Shown: piece after piece, positions 46,810-57,317 of the stretch
How the letters are laid out: each line of letters starts with the position of its first letter
Position numbering within the stretch: position 1 is the first letter of the stretch
Source: Clarireedia homoeocarpa
Taxonomy: Eukaryota; Ascomycota; Leotiomycetes; Helotiales; Rutstroemiaceae
DNA length: 64,000 nt
NCBI GenBank assembly: GCA_001465935.1
Contig: LNKV01000012.1
Span: forward strand, 505,302 to 569,301
Reading direction: 5' to 3'
Program-made: the position numbers and the translations under genes
The notes under the pieces: model-generated
Database searches by the model: none
Seen by the model: only the letters and a program-made list of their open reading frames with translations
Told to the model about the DNA's origin: nothing

Positions 46810-47212
46810 GTGCAAATCTGGGCACACATTCGTTAATTTTCCTTGAGTCAAGAAATGGAATTTGTACGAGATGTGAGGGGTTCAGGAACTTTAGCAATCT
46901 AGTATCCTTTTCACCCTACTTATGTGCTTTTCCCAGCGTTTTATGGGACTATGTAATCGGGTTTGTTCGCTATATTAATCAATGGGAACTTATTATTCTC
47001 CGAGGGAAATGGATGGGATTAAATGGCTACCAATCTTTGTGAAAGATGAACAAATGAAGATAGTTGGCATTATTGTAATAATTCCCATCTATAATTGATT
47101 CTACCACTATCCTAAAGAGACTCCAGGGATGTCGTTCTCCTAATCGTAAGTTACACATGCAAGTCCGGAGTTTTCCACCCTTTTACACTCCGGCCTTGCC
47201 CCCTCGAACGTC
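46810..47212. other. Convergent intergenic spacer
   Basis: About 400 bases between convergent genes. It should hold both 3' UTRs. No gene or clear terminator was identified. Confidence 0.5.
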
Positions 47213-48318
47213 TCAACACCAATTCTGAATAGATCTATCATCCGATCTAACATTCCAGTCTCTAAACCCAACATAAAACACTCTTAAAATTGCTCCCAGC
47301 CCAATAAAAAAAGGAATTAGCTGCCCAGCGGAATTCATATTCCCCACTCCGGAGATCCGGTTCCATGTTATGCTGACTTCGACCGCTATAATTATGATGG
47401 TTACGAAGACGAATAGGCCTGCAGAACGGAGATAATCTACGACGGAATTGTTGGACAAGTCTTCGGCGCTGCTTCTGTGGTGGGGGGAGGTGTTATGTTA
47501 GTGGGATGATTGAGTGGCGGGTGGAATAATGTGAACAGGGATGACTATGTATGTATGTATGTATGTATGAGTTTAACATACCTTGAGGACTTCCTAGAGA
47601 GCGTATCCTGAAATGACTTCGTAGCCGGATTTTTCCTCCGCGTAGAAAACATGTTCCAGGAAATATACGTAAAAAGCAGCGAGACAACTAACAACAGCGA
47701 GAAGTAAGTGATGTTGAAAGCGCGGAATCCCTTATTATCGAGCTCGACTTTCGTGAACGCGAATCCAAAATCCGGACACTTCTGCTGTCCCCCGCTACTC
47801 TTGAAATGACTGGCCCAGAACCAGAGCTGGAAGCACGATATCGCGAGGAGTAGAATAGAGAAGAGGAGATAGTACACCCATCCACGAGCATTATCCCTGG
47901 CGCGATCATCCCCCCTGCCTTTGACGATCTGCATGATCTTGTGGAAGAGGGTCAGTATGATCTCAGGGATGGCGAAGTACTGGTAGCCGAAGATGAGGAG
48001 CAGCACAATGTAGATCTCGGAGAGCTCAAGTGTGGAGGTCTGGCTGGCGAGGGCGATGAAGGTCGCGACGCTGAAGATCATGCTAGAGTAGAAGAGGCCT
48101 TGGACTTCGTCGGCGGCGAGTTTTCCGCGGCGCGGTTTGGGCATCGCGGCCAGGACGGAGCTATACCATTGGAGATAGAATCCGATGCGAATTCCGAGGC
48201 CGTAGATGTCGGAATTTCCATCGACGATGCAGTGGAGGGTTAGACTACTCGTGCCGTTGATGGGGAGAGTGCCATTGGTAGATAGGGTACCATTGGACGA
48301 GAAAGTATCGTTGGACAT
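47213..48318 (-). CDS. Multi-pass membrane protein, unknown function
   Basis: Two exons on the minus strand, 48318-47582 and 47474-47213 (joined AG|A), giving 332 residues. After an N-terminal hydrophilic stretch with four NGT/NDT N-glycosylation sequons, there are about seven hydrophobic segments: FYLQWYSSVLA, MIFSVATFIALA, IYIVLLLIFGYQYFAI, VYYLLFSILLLAISCFQLWFWA, ITYFSLLLVVSLLFTYISW, and in exon 2 AGLFVFVTIIIIAVEVSI and FFIGLGAILRVFYVG. The glycosylated N-terminus outside and seven helices suggest a receptor-like topology (inference). I do not recognise the family. The frame is open upstream of the chosen ATG to 48438, but that extension is unlike the rest, and MSNDTF gives the natural start. 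Confidence 0.78.
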
Positions 48319-49412
48319 ATTGAAAAGGCAAACAAAGAAATTAAAAGAGACCAGCTCATCTAGAAGAAAAAAAAAGTTGTGTTGTGTGATTGGGTTTGTA
48401 AGAGTCCAAGCAGCGGACTCGATACAATATAACTGCACTACAGCTCATAGAGCCCACGAAGAGGCTCTGTTAGAATTGTGAGATTGTCCTGTGCTGAGAT
48501 AGCAGACACATGTCGCGCTTTCTTGGGCGTGAAACATCGACCAAATTCGAGACGATGTAACTATCGTTGCTCCAAGAATGACTGGTATTTGTGAACGGCT
48601 TTTAGTCTGCTCATGCCTAGGCATCACTTAACACCAATCAACGATAGCGCGCCCACAGCGACTTATGCTTAAATGAATCCTCACATTCTCCTGTACTAAA
48701 TATGTTCAAAAACGTCTTCCTAATACATGCACATGATCTCGAGCGATATATGAAGTCGCAGATTCAACGCACCGTCAAGATCAATTGGTTATCGATGGAG
48801 AAGGTAAGCTTACAGCTGGCCTAAGCGCTGGCCACTGCGTGCGAGGGCCTCCCACCCACCCACCAGGCCAGCTGAGATCCACTTCTTTACAGTATTTGGA
48901 GCACATTCAGATATTTGAAGATTTCTTTGGCTGTCGAGAATGCTCGAGTTCAGACACATTGGTTTGTCTAGAAGCGATGCGTACTGCCTGAAACATAATC
49001 GACGAGGAATCGGAAGGTGTGATGCGGCCTGGCGCATCCAGATTAATTGGATGCTCCAGTAGTATGTATATCTGGAGCAATCTTCATATCTTTTGGTGCT
49101 AATAGTGATCTGGTGGGAGCTCAAGACACAAGATCTACACGCAAATTGGAGAATTTGACAAATTCGGAACTCTCTCCATTGGAGCGCATGCGCAGGCTCA
49201 CACTGTGATCGAAAACGTAGAGGTGGTCGCATTGCGTTTTCCAACGCCTAAGCATTTTGGGCACCTAGGATCAACCGGCGATTTAGCCACTGATCTCACT
49301 ACTTTTAGGTCGGCTGCACAAGGTAAGATGGCGCCAGGCTTCGGCTTTGTTAAATAACCAAGTCCATGTCTGGATTTGTTGCCATTTTCGAGCGTTCGAG
49401 AAGGAAAACATC
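48319..49412. other. 1.1-kb spacer
   Basis: Upstream region of two divergent genes (membrane protein on minus, NmrA-like on plus). The frames inside are short or Cys/Arg-rich by chance. No gene called. Confidence 0.5.
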
Positions 49413-50345
49413 ATGTCAAAAGTCCTTGTTGTAGTGAATGCCACTGGGCAGCAGGGCAGTTCTGTCATTGACACCATTTTGAATGATGTCGAATTAAACA
49501 AAGAGTATTCTGTCCGCGGGACAACACGCGATCCCGGCAAGAGCAAGGCACAGGAGCTCTCCAAAAAGGGCGTCGAGATTGTTGAAGCCAACGTCGACGA
49601 TCCAGCTTCCCTCAAAAAAGCTTTCGAAGGAGCACATGTCATCTTCGCCAACACAATAACAATCTACGACGGCCATACCGCTGAGCATGAGCTAGCCCAC
49701 GGGCGCGCTCTGGTCGACGCAGCAGTTGCAGCTGGCGTACCGTACTATGTCTATTCTACACTTCCCAATTGCGGAAAGATATCAGGCGGCAAGTTCAAAA
49801 ATACTGGCCACTTCGACGCGAAAGAGGAAGTAGAGCAATACATTCGAACTCTGCCAGTCAAAAGCGCCTTCTTCTCCCCAGGTTGCTTCATGTCGAACTT
49901 CGGGGAGAGCATGAAGCCCCACCCAGCGGGAGACGGATCTTACGTCTTCGCCAACTTCGTCAAGCCTGAAACGCAAGTGCCATTGATTGATACTGCGGGG
50001 GACACTGGGAAATGGATTGCAGCAATATTGGCTGATTTCTCTGCGTATGAAGGCAAGATCCTGTGCGCTGCAACGGGTTTTTATTCGTTCCGGGAGATAG
50101 CGGATGCTATGAGCAAGGCATCAGGAAAGAGTGTGGTGTATGCTCAACTGCCGAAGGAGACGTGGCGAGGATTCCTGCCGGAGCTTATGAGGGATCATGT
50201 TGCGGAGATGCTGGAGTATTTTCAGGATTTTGGGTATTATGGTGAGGATACTGAAAAGAAGGTGAAATGGGCGGCCGAACAGGCACGCGGGAAGTTGACG
50301 ACGCTGGAACAGTACTTTCAGCGATGTCCTTTGAATCTGGCTTGA
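49413..50345 (+). CDS. NmrA-like NAD(P)-binding protein
   Basis: Single-exon protein of 310 residues. It starts with a Rossmann strand and dinucleotide-binding loop (KVLVVVNATGQQGSSVI), followed by an Arg-containing second strand (RGTTRDPGKSKA) typical of NADP preference, then an acidic EANVDDPASLKKAFEGAHVIFAN segment. This is the atypical-SDR NmrA/isoflavone-reductase-like family. The usual SDR Tyr-x3-Lys is not obvious; YYVYSTLPN occupies the region of the family's substrate/sensor loop. Members are either redox-sensing regulators or reductases of secondary metabolites, so the role cannot be fixed here. I chose the ATG at 49413 over the in-frame 49347 one because the Rossmann strand begins immediately after it. 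Confidence 0.87.
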   Translation: MSKVLVVVNATGQQGSSVIDTILNDVELNKEYSVRGTTRDPGKSKAQELSKKGVEIVEANVDDPASLKKAFEGAHVIFANTITIYDGHTAEHELAHGRALVDAAVAAGVPYYVYSTLPNCGKISGGKFKNTGHFDAKEEVEQYIRTLPVKSAFFSPGCFMSNFGESMKPHPAGDGSYVFANFVKPETQVPLIDTAGDTGKWIAAILADFSAYEGKILCAATGFYSFREIADAMSKASGKSVVYAQLPKETWRGFLPELMRDHVAEMLEYFQDFGYYGEDTEKKVKWAAEQARGKLTTLEQYFQRCPLNLA

Positions 50346-50815
50346 GTTGGGCATTGTTTAGGGACGGGGCAAATTTCTCGAAGAGCAGGAGTTGAGGCAT
50401 ATAAGTAGTCATGGACTACCGAAAATTCAAGGTACTAGAGGTCAACAGAAGGACTGGTGGGTGCATCAGCATTTTATTTACTCCTTAGTATTTCCATTCA
50501 AGAAACTTCACCTCGCCTGCCGGATGCCGAGATAGGTTCTTCGACTCAAGAAGTCTTGAATATGGTTCTGAACCAAGCATCATTTTTATTGAGATTTCGC
50601 CACCCCCAATACGAAAGGCGTTCACAACGAGAGTTAAATACTGAATTGGTAGAATTTCCAGATAGAAAATTTCATGCTGTCCCCAATCAGGATACAGGTA
50701 TCACCACCACACAAAAAGATGCCCAAAAGATGCACTCTGCACCTGAATTGTCCTACTAGTGAAACAGCTAAACGGAATCCTATAAACCCTAGACATCAAA
50801 CGTATTCATCCATCC
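50346..50815. other. Convergent intergenic spacer
   Basis: 470 bases between the ends of the NmrA-like gene and the acidic hypothetical. No gene seen. Confidence 0.5.
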
Positions 50816-51637
50816 TCACCCACCCAACCCACTCCCAAGCGCTCGAATCCCCAACCGCGCAAACCGCGCAAACCGCGCCAACCCACCCTGCTCAGCTTCT
50901 TCATCCTCACTATCACCACCATATTCCGGCTCCCGATATCTTTCCGGATGCCCCGACCGATCTCCATCCTCTCCGCATCTTTGTCCCCGCGAACGTACAA
51001 TCTCGTCCCGAAACTGGCCTTGGCCCGAGCTCCGTCTATAACTTTCATCCGAGTGCGCTCTGCGAGGGATTCCTCGACTACCAGAATATCTATCATGTCT
51101 CTGTTCTGGACAACGGCGTTCGCTTAATGAAAGATACGGAACGGAAGTCGAAGCATACGGAGCGCTCGAATGAAAGGTTCTGGGACTGCGAGCTTGACAG
51201 TCGTAGCCACAGCCGCATTCACTGGCTGAAAAAGCATCGCTTTCATGCTCATGCTCATGCTCATCAACCAACGACTCAATTGAGTCGTTGGTGTGCATGT
51301 GAGAGGAATTGAGAGAACCAGGTGCTGGGTAGCGTCTTGGTGGAATGTGAAGAGTAAATGAGTGAGACGGAGAGTGACATGATGATATTGGTCCATGATC
51401 ACTTTCGTTATCTGAGGAATCATAATCACTATCGTCGAAGTTGTAGATGTAGGTGTGTGAAAGTTGAGGAGAAGTCGTGCAATTTGAGATAGAGTCATTT
51501 TCAAATTCAGAATCTATAGATCCAGAGGAGCTTGCCGAGTCATAGCCGTCATCTGATTCTAAATCGTCGTCAGAAGAGTAGTCACAATCTGGTGGGGATC
51601 CCCAAGATTGGCTCTGATGGTGGTGGTAGTGGGCCAT
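50816..51637 (-). CDS. Acidic Ser-rich hypothetical protein
   Basis: Single-exon frame of 273 residues, family unknown. The N-terminal half is very acidic and serine-rich (DYSSDDDLESDDGYDS and similar, good casein-kinase-2-like sites). A run of alternating His/Glu (EHEHEHES) follows near residue 130. The C-terminal third is Arg/Ser/Gly-rich and closes with a short hydrophobic/basic helix (LARFARFARLGIRALGSGLGG) that could bind membrane or a partner. Composition and layout suggest a disordered protein. No homology is recognised. Confidence 0.55.
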   Translation of the reverse strand: MAHYHHHQSQSWGSPPDCDYSSDDDLESDDGYDSASSSGSIDSEFENDSISNCTTSPQLSHTYIYNFDDSDYDSSDNESDHGPISSCHSPSHSFTLHIPPRRYPAPGSLNSSHMHTNDSIESLVDEHEHEHESDAFSASECGCGYDCQARSPRTFHSSAPYASTSVPYLSLSERRCPEQRHDRYSGSRGIPRRAHSDESYRRSSGQGQFRDEIVRSRGQRCGEDGDRSGHPERYREPEYGGDSEDEEAEQGGLARFARFARLGIRALGSGLGG

Positions 51638-52870
51638 TTCTTAGCAAAGATGATTGCGAGTAGTTTCAATCGTGGTTTATCTGAAGGACTTGGAGCCTCA
51701 GAGGCATCTATTTTTCATCGGACCGTCTCGACTCTAAGATGAAGTGATAGTAGATCATAGCCTCTTCTTATCAAACACCCCATTACATTCAGTGATATGC
51801 CGCTTCCTCATTCGTCTCGTCATGTATTGACAGACCATGGTGTTCGATTAATCGAGTGGCCGTTGCCAGGGTCCTATAAAGCTGAGTCTCTGGCCATGAA
51901 ACGGCCATCCTGCGGGCCAAGCACTACGACCTGTCAGCGACCATACCCCCCGAGGTGGGCGCCGCGACAGGCTCCCACAAAGTCTTTTCCTAGGGATGGA
52001 TTTAGATTTTAAGCCTCACTTCTAGGTGCTTCTCTCCGCGAGTTCAGTAGAATACCACAATTCAACTATAGTATCACATGTAGTATTCCACCGTCTGAAC
52101 ATTTAAGCTGCGTTACCTATTACGCAGGTAAGAGGCGCAAGGCTTAAAAAAGCAGATTAAGACTTATAAAGATAAATCAAGCCAGTAGTAGCAGCACAGC
52201 GGGCAGTTGTAAATCCACAACGGATCATACTTGTCTCGTAAGCATATGTAGCAAAATCTGGCCGGTTTGATAGACCTCATTCTGTGATTTTTAGATGTCA
52301 AAATGGCGGAAGTAGATTTTCCCAGACGAATTTGAAACAATCAGCCTCTCAACTGCACAATTGTGCGATTGTATGATTCCTAGTGGGACCATTGCTGAGT
52401 GGTGATTTCACGTAGAGTGGCCGACAAGTTGAGTTGATCCAACCATCCCAGTACTTCATGCTGTTTTCAAATTGGCTTAGCAGGGCAATTTCTCATATCA
52501 AAGCCAATGAAAGTTTAAGTAGCTGCATCTTTATTTTTAAAATTGGCCCTCGCAACATCGAGGTGAACCTTGATGTTACAGATGCTGCAGAACATCCATT
52601 CAACAACTAATTCGACAACTAATTCGACATTCACGGACGAGCATAAAGCAGGACAAGGTAAGATAGAAAATGCCACGTTGAACAGGCCAGAGCACGACAT
52701 GCGATGGACCGGGTCACAAATGACCGACTACTACGGAATCTAATTCCGCAAGCTCTTCTGTGCGCCGAAGGAGTATAAAAGTAGAGCGTACCTCTAAATG
52801 ATAGTGGTCCAAGCATCATGTAATATTGATTATATATTTGAGTGTTGATTGCATTCATCGCCGTCTGTAG
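51638..52870. other. 1.2-kb spacer
   Basis: Lies between the start of the acidic hypothetical and the stop of the Zn2Cys6 gene. No gene recognised. Confidence 0.5.
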
Positions 52871-54865
52871 CTAAGCCTGATCCATTCCTTCGTGATCCTG
52901 TAAATGATAGAATTGAGACGGGAATGCCCATCCACCATCGTCTATCGAGCCTGCCATTAAATCACTACTTAACCAATTCTCATCAAATGCCGGTTGCATT
53001 ACAGGCCAATTTGTTTCGGCCATTGCATCCTGCGGATCATCCGTTTGATAATGAATCCCGGGTGTGCTTTCAGGACTCTCAGGAGCGAATCTTTGGATTG
53101 TGGCTTCGATCAGCCGTTCGACTTTCCTAGTGTCTTTGCGAGCGGTCGATTGATCCTGACAGACAAGCCTGGCATTTCGGAGCATATTTAATGATGTCCC
53201 GATATCAACAACCATAATACTCTCAGGATTCGCAGCACTGTTTCTGGTATATAACAAACATAAGCACAGCGTTGTACACCCCAGCAAGAAGTCGTGAAGT
53301 GTGATGTTTCCCATGAACCATTGTTCTGTCTCAAATTGTCCACCAGCCCCAAACTCCTTGTAAATGTCCATGAATTGCCTGATGAGGTCTGAAGCTGTCG
53401 AATAACAGACTTGAATGCTGTTTACGTTCCCACGAGTAATGTATTTTCGATGTAAGACGCAGAGAGATTTCTGGTAAATAGAATGTACACACAATCGAGA
53501 GACTACTACCGAAGGTGAATCAACTATTGAATCAGTCATAGGTCGAGGCTGATAGAAAGCTGGAAGATTCATAAAAGTATCTCGAAGCTCCTGGTCTATT
53601 GCTTGGAGCTCCTCTTGCGAACACTCGGTTGCAGGAAGAGTATGTCGAATGATTTTTTCTAACACAGTTACGAGTTTATGCTTTGAAACATGAAATTGTA
53701 ATTGGGTAGGTTCAGTTATCGGTCTGGCGGGCGGTAGTTCCAGAGTATCCTCATCGAAATCAGAGTCTAAGAGGTTAGTCGGTGGTTTTGTGTCCCAAGT
53801 TGGGAATTGGATATTGGTTGGTAGCCCAAGTCGAAATGCAACCAATGTATCAAGTTGCATGCATAAAGACCAAGCTCGTCGACGTATCTCACCCTCAAAC
53901 GCAGAAACTTTGCCTTTGAAGTTGTCGGCGTCCCGATGATAACACATCACCGTTGCGAGCCGAATTAGCGTCCCGAAAAGCACTGCGATCTCAGGGCCAA
54001 AATCTTTTCCATTGAAACATTGAGCCTGCGCGTACAAGAGAAGCGCTTCAACAGAAAATCTTTGAGGTCGATGATATTCTCCAGCTATTAGACAATGCGC
54101 AGCCGCTGTTGCAAACCGACCAGTTGCTCCATGTCCCTCAGTTCCGGATGTTCTAGACAGAACATCAGTAGATATTCCAAACATTGAGAATAATAGAGAG
54201 GTCCATAATGGTGGGGAGGCCACAGGATTGTCCCAGAATGTCTGATACAACCGCCGAAATTGTCCAGTATGGATGAAAGGGGCGGCGACAGTTCTCGATC
54301 TAAAGTATGCTCCAACCAGACGGTCCGCTTTCTGCCTTGTTGGTAGAAATTGTGAAAGTACGTAGTGGTATGGCAATGCTCTTTTGGCGCCGAAAAGAAC
54401 GCCATAGGAATCATAACCTTTGGAGTCTGTGCTAGCATCTTCGACATCGTCATGATCCCTCATGACAAACCTTAGCTCATCAATGTCGTCGAGTATCGCA
54501 GACCAGTGGGTTGCGCCATTGTGAAGTGATTCGGATGAGAACTCGGCTCTAATACTGTGGCTCTGAGTTGTATTGGCGTTTTCGAGAGGAAGATTCTGTG
54601 ATTTGGAAAGCTCTCGAATCAATTTCTCTAAATGTTCAAGCCTGGCCTCAGCCTCTGACCGCCTTTGGCGATCATTGCTCTGTCCGTCTGACCTTGCATA
54701 CATGCATGATGAAGCCTCGTCTCTCCGCACACAAGACGCACAAGGAAGGTGCCGATCGCATTTCAACTTTCGTCGTCGACATTCAATACAAGCGCGTAGC
54801 TCCCTATTCCTCGTAATCCGACGAGGTTGGAAAGGATTCATTGTTTTGGCGCAGGATGAAATCAT
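52871..54865 (-). CDS. Zn2Cys6 fungal-specific transcription factor
   Basis: Intronless protein of 664 residues. The binuclear zinc cluster is near the N-terminus: CIECRRRKLKCDRHLPCASC...C with the exact C-x2-C-x6-C-x5-C-x2-C-x8-C spacing, residues about 26-54. A short coiled coil (RSEAEARLEHLEKLIRELSK) then gives dimerisation. The middle contains the fungal_trans homology region (LLYAQAQCFNG, then GTLIRLATVMCYHRDAD, and EGEIRRRAWSLCMQLDTLVAFRLGLP with the RRRAW signature). It is a nuclear DNA-binding regulator; the target genes are unknown. It sits 475 bases downstream of the TGA-interrupted dehydrogenase on the same strand, so a local target is possible but unproven. The internal ATG at codon 9 (MNPFQP) is an alternative start. 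Confidence 0.92.
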   Translation of the reverse strand: MISSCAKTMNPFQPRRITRNRELRACIECRRRKLKCDRHLPCASCVRRDEASSCMYARSDGQSNDRQRRSEAEARLEHLEKLIRELSKSQNLPLENANTTQSHSIRAEFSSESLHNGATHWSAILDDIDELRFVMRDHDDVEDASTDSKGYDSYGVLFGAKRALPYHYVLSQFLPTRQKADRLVGAYFRSRTVAAPFIHTGQFRRLYQTFWDNPVASPPLWTSLLFSMFGISTDVLSRTSGTEGHGATGRFATAAAHCLIAGEYHRPQRFSVEALLLYAQAQCFNGKDFGPEIAVLFGTLIRLATVMCYHRDADNFKGKVSAFEGEIRRRAWSLCMQLDTLVAFRLGLPTNIQFPTWDTKPPTNLLDSDFDEDTLELPPARPITEPTQLQFHVSKHKLVTVLEKIIRHTLPATECSQEELQAIDQELRDTFMNLPAFYQPRPMTDSIVDSPSVVVSRLCVHSIYQKSLCVLHRKYITRGNVNSIQVCYSTASDLIRQFMDIYKEFGAGGQFETEQWFMGNITLHDFLLGCTTLCLCLLYTRNSAANPESIMVVDIGTSLNMLRNARLVCQDQSTARKDTRKVERLIEATIQRFAPESPESTPGIHYQTDDPQDAMAETNWPVMQPAFDENWLSSDLMAGSIDDGGWAFPSQFYHLQDHEGMDQA

Positions 54866-55339
54866 TCCAAGTATTTTACAACAATTATATACTCACCCCA
54901 TTATAACGTAATGATAGCATTGCTAACCACACCCCATCGCTTGACCAGCTTTTGTTTTGGCTACTCCGCTTTCCTCTTGGGTAATGCTCCGGGATTGTGC
55001 CATGGAATGAATATATTGTTACACGATCTTTTTATTCTTAGAGGTCCGATAGTGACCTGGTAAAAGTAGCCAGTTGGACTAACTCCCTATCTCCTTTCAA
55101 ATGCTCATACTCCCGCTTCAGAATCTCGAACACCCAAGTGGATCGATGACCTGTTTTTTATCTCAAAGAAAGGCTCTACCAATGGACAGGAGCATACAAA
55201 AAGTCTTTGTGTCACCCACCTACAATGAACAGCTTGAGGAGTACGGTAATCACTGTTCACAAGTGACCAGAAAAGCGCAAAAAAGATACACCTGGTTGGA
55301 TTATGAATACTGGAAGAACACAACTACCTCGAATATCAG
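54866..55339. other. Promoter of the Zn2Cys6 gene
   Basis: About 475 bases between the start of the regulator and the stop of the dehydrogenase. No gene recognised. Confidence 0.5.
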
Positions 55340-56212
55340 TTACCACGCTTGGGTCCCATTTGCAGTAACGACTTTGCCAACATCAGCATCTCTACTTCCT
55401 TCAATGACACTTCTGATGAATCCTCCCGCAACACTGGGATCTTGCGCCTCCATCTTCTTCAGAGTTTCAGTTCCTGTCCCTCCAAGACCTGTAGCTAGGA
55501 ACCCAGGTGAGATAGCCCAAACCTTTACACCATCTTCATGGAGTACATGATGTCATTCTCGCATCAACATGTTCAACCCGGTCTTAGCACTACGATATGC
55601 TGGCACATTGAAGCTCTTTCCGTCGAAGTTGCCCTTGGGTCAGCCTTTTGGAGAATAATGATTAACTGCAAAGGCCGTATTTTCCGAACTGGCGATAGAA
55701 GAGGTGCCGGAGGTCATAAAGAGCAGGCGAGGGTTGGTCGATTGAATAAGCAAAGGCATGAAACTTGTTGTCATGACTTGAGACCCAGTAACATTAAGAT
55801 CTCATGATTTGTTCCACGTTTCACGATCTGTCAAGTTTCCCTTCGGAGCCTGCATTTGGTCAAGTTGACCGCCTGTCCCGAGCGTCAGCCTTTGGGTCAT
55901 CCATGATAGATGGTATATTTACTAACCGGCATTATTGACCAATACATCTAATCCCCCGAATTTTACTTGGATCTCATCGAAGGCCTTCATGATCGATCTA
56001 TCGTGTTCAATATCGATCTGCACTGCCGAGAGCTTGCTGCTGGTCTGCGGAAACTCAGCCATTGCCTTACTAATGGCAGCGTTAACTTTGGCCAGAGACC
56101 GCCCTGCGAGTGCAATATCATATGCCTTGATAGAGGCACACAGGGCCTTCACAATTTTGAGTCCAATGCCCGTATTGCTGTCCGTGATCAGGATGGCTTC
56201 TTGTGAAGACAT
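55340..56212 (-). pseudogene. Short-chain dehydrogenase interrupted by three in-frame TGA codons
   Basis: Two exons on the minus strand, 56212-55927 and 55872-55340, keep one frame to the terminal TAA (272 residues counting the TGAs). It is a classical SDR: a nucleotide loop with TDSNTGIGL, an ADP-ribose Arg region (LAGRSLAKV), VLVNNAG, the catalytic Ser (MTSGTSS), and a YRSAK catalytic motif. WAISPGFLATGLGG follows. Three TGA codons lie at 55804-55802, 55642-55640 and 55555-55553. In related fungal SDRs each of these positions is tryptophan (contexts NKS-W-DLNV, PKG-W-PK, MRE-W). Three other Trp codons are normal TGG. There is no frameshift and both splice sites are intact. The simplest reading is a recent pseudogene truncated after about 115 residues. 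Recoding or editing is discussed in the findings. Substrate unknown. Confidence 0.85.
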
Positions 56213-57317
56213 TTTGTATATGTGCAGTGATGGATGTAGTTTTGGTAAAGGATAAAAAGAACTAAGTATCTGCCCTCTCAGAACAAGATTCGAGTAGGAA
56301 ATAGGATGTATATATATTGCTCTCGTTTGGATCGCTTGTAGTCCTGGCTTGCGAGCAGCAACTATCTCCTATTCCGCCCAAGAAGCCGACTCGCCCAGCT
56401 CATCTCACCACAACGCGTTTCTCTCGTGCGAGATATCACGAGCATTGCACGTGAGAATTGTCCTTTGTCAGAGAGCTAGAATATCCTTTGATGCTCGACT
56501 ATGACGCGACCTCTACGTCGAGCAGAGGCTGACTGATTGAGCAAGTTTATCTCAGCCACCCCCTAAAATGAATCTTGCTATACTAAAACTTAAAAGTGCC
56601 TGAACAAGTCGGTTTGAGGGGCACGCAATGTCTGAGAAAAGCAAAATAAGGGCACTTTACGGAAAAGACCTTGTTTTAGCACGAATGTTCGAAGCACTTT
56701 CACAATCCGAAATAATCTTGAACATTAAGATTCTGATAATCTGGAGTCGACTATTTACCATAAACCGGATATTGGGCTACCATTTTAAATCGGGATTTTA
56801 CTGTAAATTTATGAACAGCAGGAAACCTTTTTTGGTGTAACGTCTGTTTCTGAAAACGTATTGTACAATGTGTGAGGGGTTTGAGAGCTCGGGGTTCAGT
56901 CAATTGAATTAGTGCGATGGAATGGGGCCACAACGTATCGGAGAAAGATTGATCCGATGCATCGGAAATAAATTTACCTAATCCCCTGGCTGATGAGCTA
57001 ATCCATAACTGGCAAGAGCAACCACATCGCGACTTACTTGCTTGAAGATGTTGGCTTTCCGAAGGCGATTCACTGTTGATAAGTTCATATCTTGAAGCAA
57101 TCCAGACTTGCACAGCATAAATCATACTCACCATTCAAGAAAGACGCGCAAAATCGTGTCTTTACACAGCCTGTTCCATATGCGCCTCACCCCTCACGGA
57201 ATCTACTATCATCCAACCTGTCACCTTCAGCCTCCAAACGTTCAGCATCTTCTCCCTTCTCCCCACACATCATTCAAACTCGTCGCGTAAAGAGTTGAGA
57301 TAAGATTATAAATCAAC
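56213..57317. other. Divergent promoter region
   Basis: 1.1 kb between the dehydrogenase (minus) and the NTO1-type gene (plus). No gene recognised. Confidence 0.5.

Noticed and set aside
48810..49244. 144-codon minus-strand frame
   Set aside because: Composition rich in Cys, Arg and Gln without domain pattern. It lies in the promoter area of two divergent genes.
55340..56212. RIP (repeat-induced point mutation) as the cause of the TGA codons
   Set aside because: RIP favours CpA to TpA, which turns TGG into TAG. Here all three are TGA (change in a CpC context), and the surrounding sequence is not C-to-T depleted.
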